Shown in pieces: positions 42,094 through 51,961 of a stretch of 64,000 nt of DNA. The DNA comes from Deltaproteobacteria bacterium (GTDB lineage Bacteria; Desulfobacterota; Desulfobacteria; Desulfobacterales; SpSt-501). The stretch lies in contig JACRCN010000004.1 in NCBI GenBank assembly GCA_016219005.1, positions 62,001 to 126,000 of the forward strand, written 5' to 3'. Positions within the stretch are counted from its first letter, which is position 1; every line of letters starts with the position of its first letter. Below the pieces are notes generated by a model. It had not been told where the DNA came from. It was given only the letters and a program-made list of their open reading frames with translations, and ran no database searches. A program made the position numbers and the translations under genes.

Positions 42094-44693
42094 GGTGCGT
42101 TTCGACATCCTTGCTGAATCAGGCCGGGCATCCTCCCCGGCGCGAAAATTAACTTCGGATCGAGGATGGCTTTGACCCGGTGCATAAGATTCCATTCCGG
42201 CCGCGGGGGGCCGAACACGTCGTTGCGCGTTTTGAACTCATCCGGACTTTTCTCCAGAACGGCATGCCCGGCCAGCTCACGCAGCCGCTGCCCGATCTCG
42301 TTCCAGGACGCGTCATTCATGTCGCTAGTGCCGGCCAGAATCCGCCCGCTGCCGAAATCGACCAGCAGGGCCTCCACCCGAGCCTGTTGCTTCAGAATGG
42401 CGGCGGCCCGGCCGGTCCGGTCCGGCGGCGCCCCCATCCGCAAAACGAAGGGGCAGCCGGCGATGCGGTCGTACAGCCCGCAGAAAGGCCCGGTGAGGAC
42501 ATTGTATTCCTCGGCGCGGACGGACCTGAAATCGGATTTCTCGAAAAGGGCCTCGGCCCGGGCAAGCTGGGCGGCGACGGTATCGCCGAATCCTTCGAAG
42601 CCGACCTGAAGCCGCCAGCGATTGCTGCCGTCATCGGGTGCGGCCGCCGCAAACACGGCCCCCAGGCTGGAACCGAGCAGCTGTGCCGCCAGGCTGGCGC
42701 AGGCTTCGGGAATACCGCAGGCCGAGACCACCGCACAGCGCTCCGGCCGGGTGGCCGTCTTCATGGTCACCCGGGTGATGAGGCCCAGGCTTCCGGCCGA
42801 TCCGGCAATGAGGCGGGTCATGTCATAGCCGGCGACATTTTTCACGACTTTGCCTCCGGCGTTGATCAACCGACCGCGACCGTCGACGAAACGCAGGCCG
42901 AGCAACAGTTCGCGCGGTGCGCCATAGGCAATCCTCTCCGGGCCGAGGGCGCCGGTTGCCGTAACGCCGCCGATGGTGCGCCGTAATACGCCGAAGGCCG
43001 GCCGCAGGGGCAGCCACTGGTTGTGAGGAGCCAGCGCCTCCTGGATGGCGGCCAGCGTCATCCCGGCGCCGGAGGTGAAGTACTGATTGGCCGGGTCGAG
43101 TTCGATCATCCCGTCGAGCGCATTCGTGCGCAGCGGGGTCGTGGGCCGTGACGGAAGGTTTCCCGCGCCGGCCAGCGAGCCGCCGCCGAGAGGAAGGAGC
43201 GCCTGGTCTGCAGCAAAGGCGTGTTTCACCTCCTCGGCCATACGCTCTTCGATGGCGCTCAGCGCGTCGCCGGGGCGGGCCCAGGCCGCCTGGTCCTTGA
43301 AGGCAAAGGGGCGGGTCGTGTCCGGGAACATTTTCCCCGGGTTCAGGACGCGGGCTGGATCAAAGGCCTCCTGGAGCGAGCGCTGGGCGTCGATGTCTGC
43401 ATCCGAAAACACCATGCGCATGGCTGCCATTTTTTCGAGGCCGATCCCGTGCTCGCCCGAGATGGTGCCACCCAGCGCGACGCAGGCCTGCATGATCTCC
43501 CAGCCGGCCTCGTGCACCCGCTTGAGCTGATCCGGGTCGCGCGAGTCGAACAGGATCAAGGGGTGAAGGTTCCCGTCACCGGCATGAAAGACGTTGCCGT
43601 GCTCGAAGCCATAGCGCTTCACGATCTCGGCGACCTGCACCAGGGCATTGGGCAACAGGGTGCGCGGCACCGTGCAGTCATTGACCAGGTAGTTCGGCGC
43701 CAGCCGCGCCACCGCTCCGAAGGCGCCGCGCCGTCCCTCCCAGAGGCGCCCGCGTTCCTCGGCGCCGGCTGCATCCCGGACCTCGCGACAGCGGTTGGCC
43801 GTGCAGATCTCGCGGATGCGGCCGGCCTGCTTTTCCAAGCCCTCTGCAGGCCCCTCCACCTCGATGATCAGGACCGCCGCGGCGTCCCTGGGGTAGCCGC
43901 AGGCGATGCTGTCCTCCACCGCCCGGATGATGGGGGAATCCATCATCTCGAGGGTCGCCGGCACGATCCCGGCGGCGATGATGTCAGCCACCGAGCGGGC
44001 CGCATCATCGACGGCGTTGTAGACCACGAGCTGAGTCATCACCTTTTCCGGCTTGGGCATGATGCGCACGGTGACCTCGGTCACCACAGCCAGAGTGCCC
44101 TCGCTGCCGATGAGCAGTGCCCGCAAGTCGTAGCCCAGCGGGTCAACGTCTGCTCCGCCCAAGCGCAATAGTTCGCCGGAGGTCAGCACGACCTCCAGCC
44201 CAATCACGTGGTTGGTGGTGACCCCGTACTTGAGACAGCGCGGACCGCCCGAGTTCTCGCCGACATTGCCGCCCAGGGTCGCAACCTTCTGGCTGGCAGG
44301 GTCAGGGGCGTAGAAAAATCCCAGAGGAGACAGCGCATTCTGGAGCTCCAGGTTGGTCACGCCAGGCTGGACCACGGCGCTACGGCTTGCGGGGAAAATG
44401 CCGAGGATGCGGTTTAAGCGCGCGAGGCAGACCGTAAGGCCGCCGTATGGCAGGACCGTCCCGCCGGAGAGGTTGGTCCCGAAGCCGCGGGGCGCGAAGG
44501 CAACGCCGGCCCGGGCGGCCGCCTTGACCACCCGGGAGGTCTCCAGGGTGTCGGCCGGGAACACCACCGCACCGGGGGCACCCGTGGCGAGAGAGCCGTC
44601 GTAGGAATAGAGCTCGGCCGCCGTACGGGTCTCGGACACATGCCGATCGCCGACGATGCGGCGCAGTTCGTTAATAAGCTCTTTCGGTATCAT
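42090..44693 (-). CDS. Fused glycolate oxidase subunits GlcD-GlcE
   Basis: 867 aa flavoprotein in which GlcD and GlcE, normally separate genes, are joined. Residues ~1-460: GlcD with the VAO-type FAD domain (AFAPRGFGTNLSGGTV, ATLGGNVGENSGGPRCLKYG) and the C-terminal oxidase domain with GEHGIG. Residues ~480-860: GlcE (PLGGGSLAGAG, RTIGGVTATGALGPERIAYG, KVVKNVAGYDMTRL). It oxidises glycolate or D-lactate to the 2-oxo acid. The unfused glcF follows, overlapping by four bases. The whole frame is open with no sign of a sequencing join. Confidence 0.93.
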   Translation of the reverse strand: MIPKELINELRRIVGDRHVSETRTAAELYSYDGSLATGAPGAVVFPADTLETSRVVKAAARAGVAFAPRGFGTNLSGGTVLPYGGLTVCLARLNRILGIFPASRSAVVQPGVTNLELQNALSPLGFFYAPDPASQKVATLGGNVGENSGGPRCLKYGVTTNHVIGLEVVLTSGELLRLGGADVDPLGYDLRALLIGSEGTLAVVTEVTVRIMPKPEKVMTQLVVYNAVDDAARSVADIIAAGIVPATLEMMDSPIIRAVEDSIACGYPRDAAAVLIIEVEGPAEGLEKQAGRIREICTANRCREVRDAAGAEERGRLWEGRRGAFGAVARLAPNYLVNDCTVPRTLLPNALVQVAEIVKRYGFEHGNVFHAGDGNLHPLILFDSRDPDQLKRVHEAGWEIMQACVALGGTISGEHGIGLEKMAAMRMVFSDADIDAQRSLQEAFDPARVLNPGKMFPDTTRPFAFKDQAAWARPGDALSAIEERMAEEVKHAFAADQALLPLGGGSLAGAGNLPSRPTTPLRTNALDGMIELDPANQYFTSGAGMTLAAIQEALAPHNQWLPLRPAFGVLRRTIGGVTATGALGPERIAYGAPRELLLGLRFVDGRGRLINAGGKVVKNVAGYDMTRLIAGSAGSLGLITRVTMKTATRPERCAVVSACGIPEACASLAAQLLGSSLGAVFAAAAPDDGSNRWRLQVGFEGFGDTVAAQLARAEALFEKSDFRSVRAEEYNVLTGPFCGLYDRIAGCPFVLRMGAPPDRTGRAAAILKQQARVEALLVDFGSGRILAGTSDMNDASWNEIGQRLRELAGHAVLEKSPDEFKTRNDVFGPPRPEWNLMHRVKAILDPKLIFAPGRMPGLIQQGCRNAP

Positions 44694-44801
44694 AGGGAAG
44701 CTGAGTCTCTATTAGGCGTGAGCGGCATTTTTGCCGTAATGATCGTGGCTGGGAGCCACTCCCAAGCCGTCGTTGGGAAGGAACTCTCTCCTTTATATAT
44801 T

Positions 44802-44913
44802 TTGACATTACCGGAAGTCGGAGATAGACAACAGCCGATGCTGGATGCTGACACCTGGATCTTATTTCATCCAGCATTGAGTATCAAGGGTCAAGAATCA
44901 AGGATTCTTTTTT
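44802..44913 (+). promoter_or_regulatory. Leader region of the MFS gene: promoter, inverted repeat and terminator-like hairpin
   Basis: TTGACA (44802-44807), a 17-base spacer and TAGACA (44825-44830) would start an ~80-base leader. This contains a perfect 10-bp inverted repeat (44838-44847 with 44868-44877) and then AAGAATC-AAG-GATTCTT plus a T run (44893-44913), four bases before the MFS start codon. It looks like a small attenuator, but the -10 is weak. Confidence 0.4.
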
Positions 44914-44917
44914 AATC

Positions 44918-46129
44918 ATGCTCCGCGCCTGGCTCATATTCATCCTGTGTTCGCTGCACCTGTTCATGTCCCAGCTCTACCGGACGACCAACGCCGTCCT
45001 GGCCCCCTGGCTGATCAACGACCTGCACCTCGACACCGAGGGCATCGGGCTTCTGTCCGCGGGTTTTTTCTACGGCTTTGCGTTGACCCAGATCCCGATC
45101 AGCATGTTTCTCGACAAGCTCGGAGCAAAGCGGCTGATGATCGGTCTTTCTTTTTTGGGGATGGGCGGCGCCATCATGTTCTCCCAGGCACAAGGCCTGG
45201 AAATGGGTCTGGCCGGCCGCCTGCTGCTCGGGGTGGGCATGGCCTGCAATATGATGGGGCCCCTGAAGCTGCTCACGGAATGGTTTCCCCCGCGCACCTT
45301 CGCGACGGTTTCCGGCTTGATCTACGCCATCGGGACCCTCGGCAACATCGTGGCCGCTACCCCGCTGGTTCTGATGGTCGAGCAGCTCGGCTGGCGCCTG
45401 AGCTTCCAAGCCATCATCGCCTTGCATCTGCTGTTGACGCTTGCCCTTTTCTGGGTGGTGCAGGACCGGCCGCCAGCAAAAAGCGCGGCAGCGGCGCCGA
45501 GCGAAAGCGTATCACCCTTCGGAAACCTCGGCATCCTGATGCGGAGCAAAGACTACTGGATCATCTCGGCCGGGACGTTCGTCCGCTACGGCACCCATGC
45601 CGCACTGCAGACCCTGTGGGCAGGCCCCCTTCTGATGGAGGCCTTGCGGTTTTCGCCCGTGCAGGCCGGTAACATTCTCTTGGCGATGAACATCGGCCTG
45701 ATCGTGGGGGGACCTGTGTGGGGTGCGGTTTCCGACCGCGTTTTTAAGACCCCCAAATGGGTCGTTGCCGGCGGCCTGCTGATGCTGGCGCTGGTCACGC
45801 TTGGATTGAGGGCGCTGCCGCTGGGGGCCGGCGTTCTTGTCGCCGGCTCAATTTTCCTGGCCTTTGGGCTCGCCTCGGCCAGCGGCATGCATGTCTATGC
45901 CCACATCAAAGCTCTCGTTCCGAAGGACATGGCGGGCGCAGGCATGAGCGGCATCAACTTTTTTACCATGCTGGGCCCGGCGGTATTCCTGCAGGGCCTG
46001 GGCATTGTCATGCAGTCCCTCTATCCGCAGGCATCCCGCGGTCCAGAGGCCTTCAGCACCGCGCTGCTGATCTGCGTCGCCTGCCAGGCGGCGATCGGGG
46101 TGCTGTACCTCTTCACGCGCAGCAAATAG
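44918..46129 (+). CDS. Major facilitator superfamily transporter
   Basis: 403 aa with 12 predicted transmembrane helices. MFS landmarks are QIPISMFLDKLGAKRLMIG (loop 2-3 motif DxxGxxR variant) in the first half and GAVSDRVFKTPKWV in the second. Placed divergently from glcDE-glcF, so a glycolate, lactate or related carboxylate is a reasonable guess. No good ribosome-binding site precedes the ATG, and a terminator-like hairpin lies immediately upstream. Confidence 0.87.
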   Translation: MLRAWLIFILCSLHLFMSQLYRTTNAVLAPWLINDLHLDTEGIGLLSAGFFYGFALTQIPISMFLDKLGAKRLMIGLSFLGMGGAIMFSQAQGLEMGLAGRLLLGVGMACNMMGPLKLLTEWFPPRTFATVSGLIYAIGTLGNIVAATPLVLMVEQLGWRLSFQAIIALHLLLTLALFWVVQDRPPAKSAAAAPSESVSPFGNLGILMRSKDYWIISAGTFVRYGTHAALQTLWAGPLLMEALRFSPVQAGNILLAMNIGLIVGGPVWGAVSDRVFKTPKWVVAGGLLMLALVTLGLRALPLGAGVLVAGSIFLAFGLASASGMHVYAHIKALVPKDMAGAGMSGINFFTMLGPAVFLQGLGIVMQSLYPQASRGPEAFSTALLICVACQAAIGVLYLFTRSK

Positions 46130-46137
46130 TGCTTTCG

Positions 46138-46172
46138 CCCTCTCCGTTGTCCCATCCCGCAAGCGGAGAGGG
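46138..46172. repeat. Short hairpin repeat, copy B
   Basis: CCCTCTCCG...CGGAGAGGG around a GT/CCCATCCCGCAA interior, matching 30458-30490 in both arms and loop. It lies eight bases past the MFS stop and could serve as a weak terminator. Confidence 0.5.
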
Positions 46173-46227
46173 ATCGCGCTCGGGCCCTTTTCATCGCTCC
46201 ATCCGGTTTTGAGGCAGCAAAAAATTT

Positions 46228-47250
46228 TCACGGATCCGCCAGCAGCTTCTTGAGCACATCCGGCCGGTTCGTCGTGATCGCATCCACCTTCATCTCGATC
46301 AGCTTCTTTAAATCAACGGGATTGTCGGGTGTCCAGACGGACACCAACAGCCCCAGTTGCCGCGCTTCCGCAAGGGTCTCCGGCGTCAGGTTCTTGAAAA
46401 ACGGCGACCAGACCCGGCCGCCGGCGGCCTTGACCGCCCGGGGTGCGGAGCCGTCGAAGTCGTCAATGTCGAGCCCCGCCATCCAGGGCGAGGCCCCGGC
46501 CTGGTTCGGCTTGAGGTTGTTCAGTCCCGGGCCGACGATGGTAAGGTAGACGGTCGTAATCTGCGGCGCGGTCTTCTGGATGTGCGCGAGGTTGCGCCAA
46601 TCGAATGAGAGAATCCACGTGCGCTCGGCGATGCCCTCATCCCTCAGCATTTTAACGACTCTGTCCGATATCGCTTCCGGCGGCAGGGATAGCTCAGGTT
46701 CCTCCGGTGATGTCTTGATTTCGACAAAAAGCCGAGTGGCGAGGCTGCACGATTTCTTGAAGAGCTCGATCACCTCCTTGAACGTGGGGATGCGCTCGCC
46801 GTCGGCGGGAGTTTGCTCCGGATAGCGAGCCGCATAGGAGGTCTTCGGTTGCAGGCGGCCGATGTCGTAAGCCTTTAGCTGGGCCAGGGTCAGGTCTTTG
46901 ACGGCCGGCTGCGACCCGGAGGCAATCCAGGCACCGTCGGCCGAGCGTGCGATTTCGGGCTTCAGCTTAAAATCGTGATGCACCACCATCTGCCCGTCGG
47001 TTGAAGTCAGGACATCCAGTTCGATGGCGTCGACCCCCAGCTCGCAGGCCCGCTTGAACGCGGCCAGGGTGTTTTCCGGGGCGAGTCCGGCCGCCCCGCG
47101 GTGGCCGATCACAAGCGGTTTTTCAGAAACTTCGGCGGTGCCTGATCCGCCCGGTGCTTGGGACAAGCCGGGGGCGACAAGCGCCAGAAGAACAACCGCC
47201 GTCAGGATAGGTGCCGCCGTCAGATTTCGTTTGACTATGCTCCCATTCAT
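46228..47250 (-). CDS. Exported glycerophosphodiester phosphodiesterase
   Basis: 340 aa GDPD-family phosphodiesterase with an N-terminal signal peptide (ILTAVVLLALVAPGLSQA). Catalytic features: VIGHRGAAGLAPENT, DAIELDV with the metal-binding Glu/Asp, and MVVHHDF with the catalytic His. It should release glycerol-3-phosphate and an alcohol from phosphodiesters outside the cytoplasm. It is divergent from ugpB, which would capture the product. It is longer than cytosolic UgpQ because of an insertion (~residues 95-150), as in GlpQ-type enzymes. Confidence 0.93.
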   Translation of the reverse strand: MNGSIVKRNLTAAPILTAVVLLALVAPGLSQAPGGSGTAEVSEKPLVIGHRGAAGLAPENTLAAFKRACELGVDAIELDVLTSTDGQMVVHHDFKLKPEIARSADGAWIASGSQPAVKDLTLAQLKAYDIGRLQPKTSYAARYPEQTPADGERIPTFKEVIELFKKSCSLATRLFVEIKTSPEEPELSLPPEAISDRVVKMLRDEGIAERTWILSFDWRNLAHIQKTAPQITTVYLTIVGPGLNNLKPNQAGASPWMAGLDIDDFDGSAPRAVKAAGGRVWSPFFKNLTPETLAEARQLGLLVSVWTPDNPVDLKKLIEMKVDAITTNRPDVLKKLLADP

Positions 47251-47388
47251 GGAATAATTTCCACTCCGTTATCAATATTTAACACATGATTAGCCGTTTT
47301 CTTACACGGTTTTGATTTTTGTCGCAATAAATGCTCCAACGGAGATGTGAACTGCGGTCAAACCGAATTCAGCGAAAAGGAGGACCCC

Positions 47389-48714
47389 ATGAAGCACTTG
47401 CGTAATTTGAGGATGGCCCTTGCGGTGATAGCGATCATGGTGCTGCCGGGATTTGCAATGGCAGCCCCGGTCACCGTCAACTGGTGGCACGCTCATGGCG
47501 GTGCCCTCGGAGAGAAGGTGAACGAGATTTGCGACGGGTTCAACAAATCCCAGAACCAGTACCAGGTGGTGCCGACGTATAAAGGCAATTACTCGGACAC
47601 GATGAATGCCGGTATCGCAGCCTTTCGCGCCAAGACGCCGCCGCACATCCTGCAGGTGTTCGAAGTGGGCACGGCGACCATGATGGCGGCCAAGGGCGCC
47701 ATCAAGCCCGTCTACGAGGTCATGAAGGAATCCGGCCTGCCGTTCGACCCCGGCGCCTACCTGCCCACGGTTGCCGGCTACTATACGACCCGCGACGGCA
47801 AGATGTTGTCCATGCCCTTCAACAGCTCGACCCCTGTCCTCTATTACAACAAAGACATGTTCAGAAAGGCCGGCCTCGACCCCGAAAAGCCGCCGATTTC
47901 CTGGCCCGTGCTGGCCGAGATTGCCAAGAAGCTGGTGGCGGCCGGCGTGTGCAAGGCCGGTTTTTCATCCGCCTGGAACGGCTGGATTCAAATTGAAAAC
48001 CTGAGCGCCTGGCACAACCTGCCCATCGGCACCAAAGACAACGGGTTCGGCGGCCTGGATGCCGTCTACACATTCAACGGCCCGCTGCAGGTGAAGCACT
48101 TCCAGCAACTGGCCGATTGGCAGAAGGAAAAGATTTTTGTCTATGGCGGCCGGACCAACGTGGGCAATGCCAAGTTCTCGTCGGGGGAAGTGGCCATGTA
48201 CACCGAGTCCTCCGCCGGGTATGCCGGGTTCAAGAAGACCTGCCAATTCGATTTCGGCACCGCCATGCTGCCCTACTGGCCGGACGTGAAGGGCGCTCCC
48301 CAGAACACCATCATCGGCGGCGCCAGCCTGTGGGTGCTCCAAGGCCACAAGGCCGCCGATTACAAGGGGGTAGCCGCCTTCTTCAACTACCTGTCCAAGC
48401 CCGAAGTGATGGCCGACTGGCATCAGGCCACGGGCTACCTGCCCATCACGCTCGCGGCCTACGAGCTGACCCGGAAGCAGGGGTTCTATGCGAAGAATCC
48501 GGGCACCGAGACCTCGCTCAAGCAGATGACCCTGCACAAGCCGACCGAGAACTCCAAGGGGCTGCGTTTCGGCGATCACGCCAAGACCCGCGACATCATG
48601 GACAACGAGTTCGAGGCTATTTTTGCCGGCAAGAAGACCGCCAAGCAGGGGCTGGATGATGCCGTCAAGGCCGGCAACGAGTCGCTGCGGAAATTCGAAA
48701 AGGCCAACAAATAG
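47389..48714 (+). CDS. ugpB: Glycerol-3-phosphate ABC transporter, substrate-binding protein
   Basis: Periplasmic binding protein, 441 aa. Signal peptide MKHLRNLRMALAVIAIMVLPG cleaves near AMAAP. UgpB features: VNWWHAHGGALGEKVNEI, KGNYSDTMNAGIAAFRAK and the NSSTPVLYYNKD block. AAGGAGG lies six bases before the ATG at 47389, which decides the start over an in-frame GTG at 47347. An exact 14-base palindrome (48756-48769) follows the gene. Confidence 0.94.
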   Translation: MKHLRNLRMALAVIAIMVLPGFAMAAPVTVNWWHAHGGALGEKVNEICDGFNKSQNQYQVVPTYKGNYSDTMNAGIAAFRAKTPPHILQVFEVGTATMMAAKGAIKPVYEVMKESGLPFDPGAYLPTVAGYYTTRDGKMLSMPFNSSTPVLYYNKDMFRKAGLDPEKPPISWPVLAEIAKKLVAAGVCKAGFSSAWNGWIQIENLSAWHNLPIGTKDNGFGGLDAVYTFNGPLQVKHFQQLADWQKEKIFVYGGRTNVGNAKFSSGEVAMYTESSAGYAGFKKTCQFDFGTAMLPYWPDVKGAPQNTIIGGASLWVLQGHKAADYKGVAAFFNYLSKPEVMADWHQATGYLPITLAAYELTRKQGFYAKNPGTETSLKQMTLHKPTENSKGLRFGDHAKTRDIMDNEFEAIFAGKKTAKQGLDDAVKAGNESLRKFEKANK

Positions 48715-48755
48715 CGGGTCTCGTTTGATCCGGATGTGGGAGTGGCATCCTGCCG

Positions 48756-48769
48756 CGCGAGCGCTCGCG
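48756..48769. repeat. Palindrome CGCGAGCGCTCGCG between ugpB and ugpA
   Basis: A perfect 14-base palindrome in the 131-base ugpB-ugpA spacer. In the transcript it would fold into a short hairpin beyond the ugpB coding end, the usual place for a structure that protects the binding-protein mRNA. That role is inference. Confidence 0.5.
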
Positions 48770-48845
48770 GCGGGGCGCCGCTCCGACCAATGATCAGACC
48801 TGCAGGCTGCATGCCGGCAGGGTTTTCTCGAGCGGCCGACCACCC

Positions 48846-49727
48846 ATGGAAAAACGCGTCGTTTTCAAAAACCGGGTGCTGCCCTACATCCTCGTCGCCC
48901 CGCAGATCGTCGTGACCGTGTTGTTTTTCATCTGGCCCGCCTCCCAGGCGCTGGTGCAGTCCTTTCTGCAGGAGGATGCCTTCGGGACCGCATCCGCCTT
49001 CGTCTGGTTTGACAACTTTGCGGATCTCTTCGCCGGCGCGGAGTATCTCGACTCGTTTCGCGTCACCCTCACCTTCAGCTCCGCAGTTGCCGGAGCCGCG
49101 CTCTCGGTCGCGCTGCTGCTCGCCGTAATGGCCGACCGCGCCCTGCGCAGCGCCACCGTTTACAAGACGCTGATCATCTGGCCCTATGCGGTGGCGCCGG
49201 TCGTGGCCGGCGTCCTGTGGTTCTTCCTGTTCAACCCGACCGTGGGCATGCTGGCTTTTTTCATGAAAAAAGCCGGGCTGGACTGGAACCACACCCTCAA
49301 CGGGACGCAGGCCATGACCCTCGTCATCATCGCGGCGGCCTGGCGTGAGATCTCCTACAACTTCCTGTTCTTCCTGGCCGGGCTCCAGGCCATTCCGCAT
49401 TCCTTTATCGAGGCGGCCGCCATCGACGGCGCCGGCCCATGGAGGCGCTTCTGGACCATCGTGTTTCCGCTGCTGTCGCCGACCATGTTTTTCCTGATTG
49501 TGGTCAACATCGTCTACGCCTTTTTCGACACCTTCGGCGTGATTCACGCCATCACCCGCGGCGGGCCCAACTACGCTACCAACATCCTGGTGTACAAGGT
49601 GTTCAACGACGGTTTCATCAACCTGGACCTCGGCGGCTCGGCGGCCCAGTCGGTGATGCTGATGATCGTGGTGATCACGCTCACCGTGGTCCAGTTCCGT
49701 TTCATCGAACGCAAGGTTCATTACTGA
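48846..49727 (+). CDS. ugpA: Glycerol-3-phosphate ABC transporter permease UgpA
   Basis: 293 aa inner-membrane permease with six helices. The EAA loop [25 protein letters not shown] is intact, and [18 protein letters not shown] begins the first helix as in UgpA/MalF-type proteins. Followed by ugpE after 13 bases. Confidence 0.94.
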   Translation: MEKRVVFKNRVLPYILVAPQIVVTVLFFIWPASQALVQSFLQEDAFGTASAFVWFDNFADLFAGAEYLDSFRVTLTFSSAVAGAALSVALLLAVMADRALRSATVYKTLIIWPYAVAPVVAGVLWFFLFNPTVGMLAFFMKKAGLDWNHTLNGTQAMTLVIIAAAWREISYNFLFFLAGLQAIPHSFIEAAAIDGAGPWRRFWTIVFPLLSPTMFFLIVVNIVYAFFDTFGVIHAITRGGPNYATNILVYKVFNDGFINLDLGGSAAQSVMLMIVVITLTVVQFRFIERKVHY

Positions 49728-49740
49728 TCGAGGCCAGGTC

Positions 49741-50586
49741 ATGATGGTCGAACACCGCCCTGTTCTGACGTTTGTCACGCACGCGACCCTCATTCTGGGC
49801 GCGCTGGTACTGGCCTTTCCAATCTACGTGACCTTTGTCGCCTCGACCCACACCCTCGAGGTGGTCACCAAGTCCTTTCCGCTCCTGCCCGGGAGCCACC
49901 TGGTGGAGAACTACCTGCGGGCCCTCACGGTCGGTCCGCGGGACGTGGGTGCGACCGTCGGCACGATGATGCTGAACAGCCTGATCATGGCCCTGGGGAT
50001 CACCTTCGGAAAGATCAGCATCTCGCTGCTGGCGGCCTTCGCCATCGTGTACTTCCGTTTCCGGCTGCGGATCGTCTTCTTCTGGATGATCTTCATCACG
50101 CTGATGCTGCCCGTGGAGGTCCGCATCCTGCCGACCTACAAGGTGGCGGCGGACCTGAAACTGCTCAATTCCTATCCCGGATTGATTTTCCCCCTGATTG
50201 CCTCGGCCACCGCCACCTTCCTGTTCCGCCAGTTTTTCATGACGGTGCCCGACGAGCTGTGCGAAGCGCACCGCATCGACGGCGGCGGGCCCATGCGCTT
50301 TTTCTTCGACATCCTGCTGCCGATGTCGCGCACCTCCATCGCCGCCTTGTTCGTGATCCTTTTCATCTACGGCTGGAATCAGTACCTGTGGCCGCTTCTG
50401 ATCACGAGCGACCAGCAGTATTACACGCTGCTGATCGGTATCAAGCGCATGCTGGACGTGGGCGAGGGCCAGGCCGAGTGGCAGATCATCATGGCCTCCA
50501 CGATCCTGGCCATGCTGCCGCCGGTGCTGGTAGTGATTTTCATGCAGAAGCAGTTCGTGCGGGGAATGACGGAAACCGAGAAGTGA
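49741..50586 (+). CDS. ugpE: Glycerol-3-phosphate ABC transporter permease UgpE
   Basis: 281 aa permease with six helices. EAA loop: [21 protein letters not shown]. The N-terminal segment ends with [16 protein letters not shown], a UgpE hallmark. The stop codon lies at the edge of a 120-base repeat-like spacer preceding ugpC. Confidence 0.94.
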   Translation: MMVEHRPVLTFVTHATLILGALVLAFPIYVTFVASTHTLEVVTKSFPLLPGSHLVENYLRALTVGPRDVGATVGTMMLNSLIMALGITFGKISISLLAAFAIVYFRFRLRIVFFWMIFITLMLPVEVRILPTYKVAADLKLLNSYPGLIFPLIASATATFLFRQFFMTVPDELCEAHRIDGGGPMRFFFDILLPMSRTSIAALFVILFIYGWNQYLWPLLITSDQQYYTLLIGIKRMLDVGEGQAEWQIIMASTILAMLPPVLVVIFMQKQFVRGMTETEK

Positions 50587-50708
50587 CGACTTCGCAAGAG
50601 ACCAGACTTCTGCGTTGCGCTTCGTCTCGCTGTCGCCGCGGTGTTCCGGCAGTACGCCGCGCGCCGCGAGACTCGCGCGCCGCGAATTTTGGCCCTTTAC
50701 AAAGTCGT
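50586..50708. repeat. Repeat-like element in the ugpE-ugpC spacer
   Basis: A 123-base segment bounded by the short inverted repeat ACGACTT/AAGTCGT, with an extremely GC-rich, self-complementary middle (CGCGCGCCGCGAG and CTCGCGCGCCGCG). It interrupts an otherwise tight operon, and its composition differs from the coding DNA on either side. There is no second copy in this window, so calling it a mobile repeat is speculative. Confidence 0.4.
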
Positions 50709-50803
50709 CTGGTTCGCGAGGGTATGGGGAAGCGGCCCTATGCCGCGATGATGGACGGACACCTGGGCCAACGGGCTCATGGGGGAACCGATCTGGAGTT
50801 TCA

Positions 50804-51883
50804 ATGGCAGACGTCAGCATCCGAAATGTGACCAAGCAATTCGGCAAATCCGAAGTCATCCACGGCATCAGCTGCGATATCCGCGACGGCGAGTTCATCG
50901 TCATCCTCGGGCCGTCGGGCTGCGGCAAGTCCACCCTGCTGCGCATGATTGCCGGACTCGAGCAGATCAGCTCCGGCGAGGTCGTTATTGACGGGCGGGT
51001 GGTGAACCGGTTGGAGCCGGCCGAGCGCGACATCGCCATGGTCTTTCAAAACTACGCGCTCTATCCCCACATGACCGTTTACCGGAACATGGCCTACGGG
51101 TTGAAGATGCGCCGCATGCCCAAGGATGAGATCGACCAGCGGGTGCGCAATGCCGCAAGGATACTCGAGTTGAGTGCACTTTTAGACCGCAAGCCCCGGC
51201 AGCTTTCGGGCGGCCAGCGGCAGCGGGTGGCCATGGGCCGCTGCATCGTGCGCGAGCCCAAGGTCTTTCTATTCGACGAGCCGCTCAGCAACCTGGACGC
51301 CAAGCTGCGGGTGCAGATGCGGCTGGAGATCCGCAAGCTGCACGAGGATCTCAAAATCACCAGCGTCTACGTGACCCACGACCAAGTGGAGGCCATGACC
51401 CTCGGAGACCGCCTGGTGGTGATGGACAACGGCTACGCCGCGCAAACCGGCTCGCCGCTCGAGGTCTACGAACGCCCGGCCAATATGTTTGTGGCCGGGT
51501 TCATCGGGTCGCCGGCCATGAACTTCATGGAGGTGACGGTTCAGGAGGGCGGACAGGCGTTGAAACTCCCCGGCGACATCCAGATTCCTTTGAACGGATC
51601 GGCCCTTCCCGGCTGGGCCGGAAAAAAGGCGATCCTTGGAATTCGGCCCGAGCACATGGAACTCGATTCGAAGGGCCCCCGCACGATTTTGTTCACGGTG
51701 GGTCAGGTAGAGCTTCTCGGGGCCGATACCCTTGTGCACGGCCACATCGGCGCGGGACAAGTCCCTATGACGGTCCGCCTGCCCGACGTGCACCGGTTTG
51801 AAAAACATGCAACGATCCGGCTTTCCATCTCGCAGGAGAAACTGCACCTTTTTGATCCCGAAACGAAAAAGAGGATAGTATAG
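50804..51883 (+). CDS. ugpC: Glycerol-3-phosphate ABC transporter ATPase UgpC
   Basis: 359 aa ATPase of the MalK/UgpC group. Walker [14 protein letters not shown], signature [13 protein letters not shown], Walker [14 protein letters not shown] and the C-terminal TOBE-type regulatory domain. The frame is open from 50615, but the ATG at 50804 begins the family N-terminus [14 protein letters not shown]; the upstream part is the repeat-like spacer. Confidence 0.94.
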   Translation: MADVSIRNVTKQFGKSEVIHGISCDIRDGEFIVILGPSGCGKSTLLRMIAGLEQISSGEVVIDGRVVNRLEPAERDIAMVFQNYALYPHMTVYRNMAYGLKMRRMPKDEIDQRVRNAARILELSALLDRKPRQLSGGQRQRVAMGRCIVREPKVFLFDEPLSNLDAKLRVQMRLEIRKLHEDLKITSVYVTHDQVEAMTLGDRLVVMDNGYAAQTGSPLEVYERPANMFVAGFIGSPAMNFMEVTVQEGGQALKLPGDIQIPLNGSALPGWAGKKAILGIRPEHMELDSKGPRTILFTVGQVELLGADTLVHGHIGAGQVPMTVRLPDVHRFEKHATIRLSISQEKLHLFDPETKKRIV

Positions 51884-51961
51884 CGGGTGTCTGGTATTGG
51901 ACCTGCTAAACACCCGAATACCCAAATACCCAACTACCTTTCCGAGATTGGATTCGGATAC

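Noticed and set aside
48715..48845. Rho-independent terminator between ugpB and ugpA
   Set aside because: The GC palindrome there has no T tract, so it is more likely an mRNA-stabilising hairpin than a terminator.
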